Position numbers and translations under genes: made by a program. The notes beneath the pieces were generated by a model. The model was given only the letters and a program-made list of their open reading frames with translations. It was not told the DNA's origin and did no database searches. 64,000 bases of DNA. It comes from Halothiobacillus neapolitanus c2 (GTDB taxonomy: Bacteria; Pseudomonadota; Gammaproteobacteria; Halothiobacillales; Halothiobacillaceae). This document shows, one piece after another, positions 58,125 through 64,000 of this stretch; the first letter of the stretch is position 1; each line of letters starts with the position of its first letter. The stretch covers positions 1,631,501-1,695,500 of the forward strand of contig NC_013422.1 in NCBI RefSeq assembly GCF_000024765.1. Direction: 5' to 3'.

Positions 58125-59453
58125 ATGACCGTGAAATCAGTCCCCTTGCCGGATATCGGCAACTTCAAAGACTTGCCTGTCATCGAAGTCCTGGTTGCCG
58201 CAGGCGACCGGGTTGAAGCCGAGCAATCACTGATCACGCTCGAATCCGACAAGGCCACCATGGAAATCCCCGCGCCGTTCGCCGGCGTGGTGAAAAAGGT
58301 GCTGGTCAAAACGGACGACACCGTCAACGTTGGCGACATCATTGTCGAAATGGATGCAGATGACGCGGCAAGCCCAGCACCGGAACCAGCCAAGACAGCA
58401 CCAGCCGCGGTAAGCGCACCGGCGCCTGAACCAGCCGCACCTGCTCCCGTAGAAGCTGCGCCTGAGGTAGCTCCGGCAACAATGCCCGCAACTGCTCCAG
58501 CGAACGAAGAGAATACAACCTACCCCATCAACTCACCGACGCCAGGTGCTGTGTTTCACGCCAGCCCTTCCGTACGCGCATTTGCCCGCACGCTGGGCGT
58601 GGACCTTGCCAAAGTCAGCGGGACCGGGATAAAAGGACGTATCCAGAAAACCGACGTCACTGCATTCGTCAAAAACACACTGACTCAAGCGACAAGCCCG
58701 GCGGCAACAGCCGGTGGCTCGATTCCACCGCTGCCCAGCATCGACTTCAGCCAGTTCGGCGAAATCGAAACCGTGCCGTTATCCCGGATTCAAAAGCGTT
58801 CGGGCAAGCATTTGTCTACCTGCTGGCTGAATATTCCGCACGTCACCCAGTTCGATGAAACCGACATCACCGATCTCGAAGCTTTCCGCCAATCGCTGAA
58901 GGCACGCGCGGAAAAAGCTGGCGTCAAGCTCACCCCGTTGGTATTCATTCTCAAAGCGGTTGCGCGCGCACTCGCCGACTACCCCAAATTCAACGCCTCA
59001 CTCGATGTCAGTGGCGAGAACCTGATTCTCAAGAAATACATCCACATCGGCGTGGCTGTCGACACACCCAATGGCCTCGTCGTCCCCGTCATCCGCAACG
59101 TCGATCGAAAGGGCCTGTTCGAACTTTCAGCCGAACTCGCCGAAGTGAGCGCCCGTGCGCGGGATGGCAAATTGAGCCCGGAGGATATGTCCGGCGGCTG
59201 CTTCTCGATCTCCAGCCTCGGTGGCATCGGCGGCACACAGTTCACTCCAATTGTGAACGGGCCGGAAGTTGCCATTCTCGGTGTTTCCCGCTCGAAAATG
59301 AGCCCGGTCTGGAACGGTGAAACCTTCGAACCGCGCCTGATGCTACCGCTCGCCCTGTCCTACGATCACCGCGTGATCGATGGCGCTCAGGGTGCCCGCT
59401 TCATCACCGCTCTCTCGGCTGTGCTGAGTGATTTGCGCGAACTCATTCTCTAA
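58125..59453 (+). CDS. aceF: Pyruvate dehydrogenase E2, dihydrolipoyllysine acetyltransferase
   Basis: Core of the pyruvate dehydrogenase complex. ATG at 58125 after TTTTTGGAG gives 442 residues. One lipoyl domain is at 1-78 (Lys43 in ESDKATMEIP), then an Ala/Pro linker (about 85-130). The E1/E3-binding domain follows (SPSVRAFARTLGVDL... GTGIKGRIQKTDV, about 147-185). A catalytic domain ends with the HxxxDG motif YDHRVIDGAQ. E. coli AceF has three lipoyl domains; this form has one, and the E3 in the next gene carries another. Confidence 0.95.
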   Translation: MTVKSVPLPDIGNFKDLPVIEVLVAAGDRVEAEQSLITLESDKATMEIPAPFAGVVKKVLVKTDDTVNVGDIIVEMDADDAASPAPEPAKTAPAAVSAPAPEPAAPAPVEAAPEVAPATMPATAPANEENTTYPINSPTPGAVFHASPSVRAFARTLGVDLAKVSGTGIKGRIQKTDVTAFVKNTLTQATSPAATAGGSIPPLPSIDFSQFGEIETVPLSRIQKRSGKHLSTCWLNIPHVTQFDETDITDLEAFRQSLKARAEKAGVKLTPLVFILKAVARALADYPKFNASLDVSGENLILKKYIHIGVAVDTPNGLVVPVIRNVDRKGLFELSAELAEVSARARDGKLSPEDMSGGCFSISSLGGIGGTQFTPIVNGPEVAILGVSRSKMSPVWNGETFEPRLMLPLALSYDHRVIDGAQGARFITALSAVLSDLRELIL

Positions 59454-59478
59454 ATAGATTCTCACAAGGGACACCGAC

Positions 59479-61248
59479 ATGGCATCACTTGAAACCATCA
59501 AACTGCCCGACATCGGCGTGTCCGGCAAGGTCGAAATCATCGAAGTTCTGGTTGAAGCCGGGCAGATCGTCGAAGCCGAAACCTCGATGCTCACGCTGGA
59601 ATCCGACAAGGCCACCATGGAAATTCCGGCGCCCAAATCCGGCAAGATTGTCGAATTGCTGATCAAGGTCGGAGATCAAGTCGGCACGGGCGACCCGATC
59701 GCCACCATGGAAGTCGCCACAGAATCCGCTGGCGAATCAGCCCCTGCGGCCGCAGAACCGGCACCCGCCGCACCCAAGGCCGAGGCGACTGCCGCAACGG
59801 CAACACCCGTCGCCGCACCTGCCGATCTAAATGCAGATCATCAATGCGACGTGGTGGTTCTGGGTGCAGGCCCCGGCGGTTATACCGCCGCGTTCCGTGC
59901 AGCGGATCTGGGCAAGAAGGTCATCCTGATCGAGCGCTTTGAAAAAATTGGTGGCGTGTGCCTGAACGTTGGCTGCATCCCGTCCAAGGCCCTGCTGCAC
60001 GTATCCGGCATTCTCAACGAAACCCGCGAAATGGGCAGCCACGGCATTACTTTTGCCGAGCCGAAAATCGATCTTGATGGCCTGCGGGGCTTCAAGAACG
60101 GCGTGATCGACAAGCTCACCGGCGGCCTCAAGCAATTAGCCAAACAGCGCAAGGTCACCATCCTGCACGGTGTCGGCCACTTTGCCAGCGCCAACCACAT
60201 CCGCATTACCGCAGCCGATGGCAGCCAGAGTACCGTTCAATTCGAACACGCCATCATTGCCGCTGGCTCTCAGCCGGTAAAACTGCCCTTCATTCCGCAC
60301 GATGATCACCGCGTTATCGACTCGACCGGTGCGCTCGAATTGGCGGATATCCCCAAGCGGATGCTGATCATCGGTGGCGGTATCATCGGTCTGGAAATGG
60401 CGCAGGTCTATGCCTCACTCGGGAGCAAGATCACCATTGTCGAACTGGCGGACAACATCATCCCCGGCGCGGATAAGGATCTGGTTCGCCCGCTGCTCAA
60501 AGACATCAAGAAGCGCTACGAGAACATTTATCTCGGCAGCAAGGTCACCGGTGTCACCGCCACCGCCGACGGCTTGGATGTGACCTTTGAAGGCAAATCC
60601 GCCCCGGCAACCGATCGTTTCGACAGGATTCTGGTCGCTGTCGGCCGCGCGCCAAACGGTCGCAAGCTCAATCTGGAAGCGGCCGGTGTCACCGTCGATC
60701 AGCGCGGCTTCATCCCCGTAGACGCGCGGATGCAGACCAATGTGCCGCACATCTTCGCCATTGGCGACATCGTCGGCCAACCCATGCTGGCCCACAAGGC
60801 TGTGCATGAAGGCAAAGTCGCCGCGGAAGTCATCTGCGGCATGAAATCCGCCTTCACGCCGATCACCATCCCGAGCGTGGCCTACACCGACCCGGAAATT
60901 GCGTGGGCTGGCAAAACCGAAGATCAACTCAAGGAAGAAGGCATTGCCTATGAAAAAGGTGCCTTTCCGTGGGCGGCATCTGGCCGATCGCTCAGCATCG
61001 GTCGAGATGAAGGCCTGACCAAGGCGCTGTTCTGTGCAGAAACCCACCGCCTGCTCGGCGTCGGCATCGTCGGCCCGAACGCAGGTGAGCTGATTGCCGA
61101 AGCCGTACTCGCCATGGAAATGGGCGCCGACATGAGTGATATCGCCCTAACCATCCACCCCCACCCGACGCTCTCGGAAACCCTGGGCTTCGCAGCGGAA
61201 ATGGCCGAAGGTACGATTACAGATTTACTGCCGCCCAAAAAACGGTAG
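59479..61248 (+). CDS. lpdA: Dihydrolipoyl dehydrogenase with N-terminal lipoyl domain
   Basis: E3 flavoprotein of the complex. The 589 residues are about 115 longer than usual because of an N-terminal lipoyl domain (1-80, Lys44 in ESDKATMEIP) and an Ala/Pro linker. The FAD motif is GAGPGGY (about 129-135) and the redox disulfide is GGVCLNVGCIPSK (Cys161, Cys166). The NAD motif is IGGGIIGLEMAQ and the C-terminal His-Glu is in HPHPTLSE. Lipoyl-fused E3s are known in some beta- and gammaproteobacteria and in Neisseria. Confidence 0.95.
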   Translation: MASLETIKLPDIGVSGKVEIIEVLVEAGQIVEAETSMLTLESDKATMEIPAPKSGKIVELLIKVGDQVGTGDPIATMEVATESAGESAPAAAEPAPAAPKAEATAATATPVAAPADLNADHQCDVVVLGAGPGGYTAAFRAADLGKKVILIERFEKIGGVCLNVGCIPSKALLHVSGILNETREMGSHGITFAEPKIDLDGLRGFKNGVIDKLTGGLKQLAKQRKVTILHGVGHFASANHIRITAADGSQSTVQFEHAIIAAGSQPVKLPFIPHDDHRVIDSTGALELADIPKRMLIIGGGIIGLEMAQVYASLGSKITIVELADNIIPGADKDLVRPLLKDIKKRYENIYLGSKVTGVTATADGLDVTFEGKSAPATDRFDRILVAVGRAPNGRKLNLEAAGVTVDQRGFIPVDARMQTNVPHIFAIGDIVGQPMLAHKAVHEGKVAAEVICGMKSAFTPITIPSVAYTDPEIAWAGKTEDQLKEEGIAYEKGAFPWAASGRSLSIGRDEGLTKALFCAETHRLLGVGIVGPNAGELIAEAVLAMEMGADMSDIALTIHPHPTLSETLGFAAEMAEGTITDLLPPKKR

Positions 61249-61292
61249 AGAGGGACAACGCCCCCTCAACTATCAATTAGGCTGGACGTGTG

Positions 61293-61862
61293 TCAACTTG
61301 GCATAGCCGATGAGTGATGATGCGAGATGAGCCACTGCCCATGATGATTCTCGTACACAAAGGTGTAACGCGCAGGCACATCCGCAGTTGAGCCATCAGC
61401 CAACTCGACTCGAAAAGTATACGTTCCCGCATCGGTTATTTTGTTGCAGCCCAGCCGTACGGTGCGGTGGGTGATAAAGCCAACCGGTTTTTTCTCCAAA
61501 AAATGAACGAAATAGTCGGTGATTTCATCACGATTTGTCCGTGGAATATTCGACACCGTGGGCAACAAAACCGCGTCGTCTGCATAGCATTCTGCGACCC
61601 GACGAGCGTCTAGCGACTTCAGTGCGTTGTTCCAACGATTAAACAACTCCTCCGCCAATTTGCGCGTTGCAGGAGCACACACTGCAAGCGATCGCTCACC
61701 TGCAACTGCATCAATCGCCTCGGTTGAGTTGGTTCTTGTTTCACCTGTGATGGCATGTCCTTTACCCCGAAACGAAGCGCTGAGACTTACACGCTCATGT
61801 CCTTCCGAATCGTCATTTAAAAAACGCGTTCCGCTGACGCGAATGGGGTTAGGCTTAATCAA
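61293..61862 (-). CDS. SgcJ/EcaC-type NTF2-like (SnoaL) protein
   Basis: A cone-shaped NTF2-like protein, probably with the core from about residue 62 (APATRKLAEELFNRWNNALKSLDARRVAECYADDAVLLPT) to VYENHHGQWLISHHHSSAMP at the end. That pattern is typical of the SgcJ/EcaC and CaMKII-association families. The start shown is TTG at 61862; the first 60 residues have no clear similarity, so a later start is possible. No enzymatic role can be assigned. It stands alone, convergent with lpdA. Confidence 0.7.
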   Translation of the reverse strand: MIKPNPIRVSGTRFLNDDSEGHERVSLSASFRGKGHAITGETRTNSTEAIDAVAGERSLAVCAPATRKLAEELFNRWNNALKSLDARRVAECYADDAVLLPTVSNIPRTNRDEITDYFVHFLEKKPVGFITHRTVRLGCNKITDAGTYTFRVELADGSTADVPARYTFVYENHHGQWLISHHHSSAMPS

Positions 61863-62169
61863 GGGATGCTCCAGCAGATCAATGGAATTAATTAGGCGCC
61901 TAGTTTCGCGTTATTTCGCAGTAACCACAAGCGATGAATCTCGCAAGGACGAGCCCCACGTAAACTTGATACCGTCAGGACGCACAGACGGCACGCCATG
62001 CCCTGAATCCCTGCGGATATTTTGTATCGATCATAATAACCAAGCCTGCTTTATACATAAATATTATTCATTATAAGTTTTTTATGAAATTGATTATTCT
62101 ACTGACCCCATGTGCCAATAACGATCTCGTTTGACTTGAGACACCTTAACCGCCCAAGAGTGACCTATC
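61863..62169. other. Intergenic region between the NTF2-like gene and tauE
   Basis: This 307-base divergent spacer holds no supported gene. An AT-rich stretch at about 62035-62095 could carry promoters for both directions, but no clear sigma-70 pair was seen. Confidence 0.4.
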
Positions 62170-62961
62170 TTGATTGAATACAGCGTTTTTATTTTGCTTG
62201 GTATTTTTTCTGGGCTGATTGCCGGGCTCCTCGGCATCGGAGGCGGGCTGATCGTGGTGCCCGTACTGCTTTTTTTGTTTCCTCTGATTGGTCTGGGCGA
62301 CAGCCCGCATTTGGTGCATTTGGCGATTGGCACATCATTGGCGACCATCCTGTTCTCATCGATGGCTTCCATTTATACCCACCACAAAAATAAGGGCGTC
62401 CTTTGGGATGTGTTTATCCGCATCGCGCCCGGCATTGTGATTGGTTCGATTTTGGGTTCCACCATCGCCCATCTTTTGCCCGGAGAAATTCTCAAGAAGG
62501 TGTTTGGTGTTCTTGAAATTCTGATTGCCCTTCAGATGGCTTTTGGCCGAAATCCAGCGCCGACACGGACGCTACCCTCCGGTGTGCCCTTAAGTTTTTT
62601 TGGGGTTTCTGTCGGTGCGGTTGGCACGATCATGGGTATGGGCGGCGGCGCACTGACGACGCCTTTTTTCATGTGGTGTAATGTTGCCGCGCGCAACGCA
62701 ATGGCAACCAGTGCGGCCATTGGTTTGCCCAATGCGCTCGCAGGCGCTATCGGTTACATTGTAACGGGATGGGGCCAACCGGATTTACCGAGCTGGTCCA
62801 TTGGTTATATTTATCTGCCTGCACTGTTGGGCATTGTGATTCCCAGCCTCTTTTTTGCACCGATTGGCGCCACTTTGACGCACCGGCTGCCCGCCAAATT
62901 ACTCAAACGCTTTTTTGCCATTATGCTCGTCCTACTCGGTCTGAACATGTTGATACACTAA
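62170..62961 (+). CDS. TauE/SafE family sulfite or sulfonate exporter-like permease
   Basis: A 263-residue integral membrane protein with eight predicted segments. The two TauE/SafE repeats are clear: GIFSGLIAGLLGIGGGLIVVPVL at the start and SVGAVGTIMGMGGGALTTPFF in the second half. The family exports sulfite, sulfoacetate and related anions, but many members are uncharacterised. The start is TTG at 62170. It lies 19 bases before coaD and may be cotranscribed. Confidence 0.88.
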   Translation: MIEYSVFILLGIFSGLIAGLLGIGGGLIVVPVLLFLFPLIGLGDSPHLVHLAIGTSLATILFSSMASIYTHHKNKGVLWDVFIRIAPGIVIGSILGSTIAHLLPGEILKKVFGVLEILIALQMAFGRNPAPTRTLPSGVPLSFFGVSVGAVGTIMGMGGGALTTPFFMWCNVAARNAMATSAAIGLPNALAGAIGYIVTGWGQPDLPSWSIGYIYLPALLGIVIPSLFFAPIGATLTHRLPAKLLKRFFAIMLVLLGLNMLIH

Positions 62962-62980
62962 GACGGGGACTCGATAGAAG

Positions 62981-63505
62981 ATGAAACGCGCCATTTACCC
63001 CGGTACCTTTGATCCCATTACCTTCGGCCACATTGATGTCGCAAGGCGGGCAGCCCACCTCTATGATGAGGTCATCGTGGCAGTCGCTGCCGCATCAACC
63101 AAAACACCTTTATTCAATCTTGATCAACGATGCGAGCTAGCCCTGAAGGCACTTGAATGCTATCCCAATATTCGTGTCGAGCCGTTTGGTGGCTTGCTCG
63201 TTGATTTTGCCCGTCAATCTCAATCCTGCTCGATTGTACGGGGATTGCGTGCCGTGTCTGATTTCGAGTCCGAGATCCAGATGGCGGCCGTCAACCGTCG
63301 ACTGGCGCCGGAAATCGAAACGGTTTTCCTTTCCCCCACCGAGGAACTGGGCTTCGTTTCGTCCAGTATCGTGCGTGAACTGGCCCGTCTGGGCGGAAAC
63401 GTCGCCAGTTTCGTGCCATTGCACGTGGTGGATGCGTTAAAAGAAATCATCACGCATGAACAGGCCACAAAAGCCGGGGCAAACATGCTAAATTCACCCC
63501 ACTGA
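62981..63505 (+). CDS. coaD: Phosphopantetheine adenylyltransferase
   Basis: Penultimate step of coenzyme A biosynthesis. The 174-residue protein has the nucleotidyltransferase motif YPGTFDPITFGH at the start, RGLRAVSDFESEIQMAAVNRRL in the middle and the ISSTxxR-like FVSSSIVRELARLGGNVASFVP. Followed after 31 bases by a YfhL-type ferredoxin, a common gammaproteobacterial order. Confidence 0.96.
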   Translation: MKRAIYPGTFDPITFGHIDVARRAAHLYDEVIVAVAAASTKTPLFNLDQRCELALKALECYPNIRVEPFGGLLVDFARQSQSCSIVRGLRAVSDFESEIQMAAVNRRLAPEIETVFLSPTEELGFVSSSIVRELARLGGNVASFVPLHVVDALKEIITHEQATKAGANMLNSPH

Positions 63506-63533
63506 TTTTCGACATAGTGCCTGAGAGGAGTGA

Positions 63534-63782
<249 letters not shown>

Positions 63783-63816
63783 TCCATTCCCGGTTAAAAG
63801 CCGGGACAGAACGACA

Positions 63817-63851
63817 AAACCCGCCCAGGAAATTCTTGGGCGGGTTTTTTT
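63817..63851. terminator. Bidirectional rho-independent terminator
   Basis: AAAACCCGCCCAGGAA pairs with TTCTTGGGCGGGTTTT with almost no loop mismatch and is followed by a run of seven T on the plus strand. On the minus strand a run of four T follows. It ends the coaD-ferredoxin transcript and probably the convergent gene as well. Confidence 0.92.
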
Positions 63852-63880
63852 GTTGCATTCCAATCAAGGAAATCGAGAAA

Positions 63881-64000
63881 TCAGTATGGCAGACGCGATT
63901 CGATCGCCAGCGTCAATGTACCCAAAGTCTCAAACCAAGCCGAGTCGATTTCATCATCTGAAAGGACAAGATCAAAATGATCTTCAAGCGCCGTGAGCAG
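63881..64000 (-). CDS. C-terminal end of an acyl-carrier-like protein (cut by window edge)
   Basis: The final 39 codons and TGA of a minus-strand gene are visible: LLTALEDHFDLVLSDDEID followed by a helix ending TLAIESRLPY. This resembles helices 2-4 of acyl carrier proteins (LEDxFxxxLxDxE), but the phosphopantetheine serine lies outside the window, so the family call is tentative. Confidence 0.55.
   Translation of the reverse strand: MLTALEDHFDLVLSDDEIDSAWFETLGTLTLAIESRLPY

Overview
The window looks like chromosomal DNA of a gammaproteobacterium. The evidence is its conserved housekeeping neighbourhoods: ftsK-lolA-rarA, sspA-sspB, ratA-rnfH divergent from smpB, ftsY-ftsE-ftsX, flgA with flgM-flgN, and coaD followed by a YfhL-type ferredoxin. 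It also has a long single-chain purL and an aceE-type pyruvate dehydrogenase. A Halothiobacillus-like sulfur oxidiser is my guess from overall style; nothing in the window proves the genus. No rRNA, tRNA, CRISPR array or complete insertion sequence was found.

Layout. (1) 1-11355, all on the minus strand: a group 2 capsule export operon (kpsT cut by the window edge, kpsM, kpsE) preceded by a 2507-residue reducing type I polyketide synthase and an AONS-type PLP acyltransferase. The pair resembles RkpA/RkpG of Sinorhizobium K-antigen loci. (2) 11.8-25.3 kb: housekeeping genes gloA, metZ, yqcC, thiD, a YihY-type membrane protein with an unknown membrane partner, rarA, lolA, ftsK and sspAB. A roughly 320-bp MITE with perfect 21-bp terminal inverted repeats sits directly upstream of ftsK. 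(3) 24.5-28.4 kb: a YdjC/HpnK-type deacetylase, an ArnT-type GT39, a GtrA protein and a polyprenyl-phosphate GT2, plausibly a lipid A amino-sugar modification set. (4) 28.8-31.7 kb: cfa, rnfH, ratA and smpB. (5) 31.7-35.2 kb: an arsenic operon encoding an ArsR-ArsC fusion, a GAPDH and ArsJ. (6) 35.3-37.4 kb: an AT-rich islet. A 142-bp MITE with a 5-bp target duplication is followed by a near-consensus sigma-70 promoter and two overlapping TTG-started genes, an SMC/OLD-like AAA ATPase and a PIN-like nuclease. This is the best candidate for an undescribed conflict or defence system here. (7) 37.5-50.3 kb: rep, a DMT exporter, purL, flgA, flgMN behind a sigma-28 promoter, rsmD and ftsYEX. (8) 50.3-64 kb: a chemoreceptor with its own sigma-28-like promoter, a degenerate squalene/phytoene synthase homologue, a degenerate SDR, a HerA-type ATPase, the pyruvate dehydrogenase operon aceE-aceF-lpdA, a TauE/SafE exporter, coaD, ferredoxin, a strong terminator and the end of an acyl-carrier-like gene.

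How the parts fit: regions 1 and 3 both remodel the cell envelope (capsule lipid and export; lipid A decoration). Region 5 can detoxify arsenate by making and exporting 1-arseno-3-phosphoglycerate. The flagellar genes scattered through regions 7 and 8 share sigma-28 control. Mobile-element remnants sit at operon joints: between kpsE and kpsM, upstream of ftsK, upstream of smpB, and between arsJ and the ATPase/PIN cassette.
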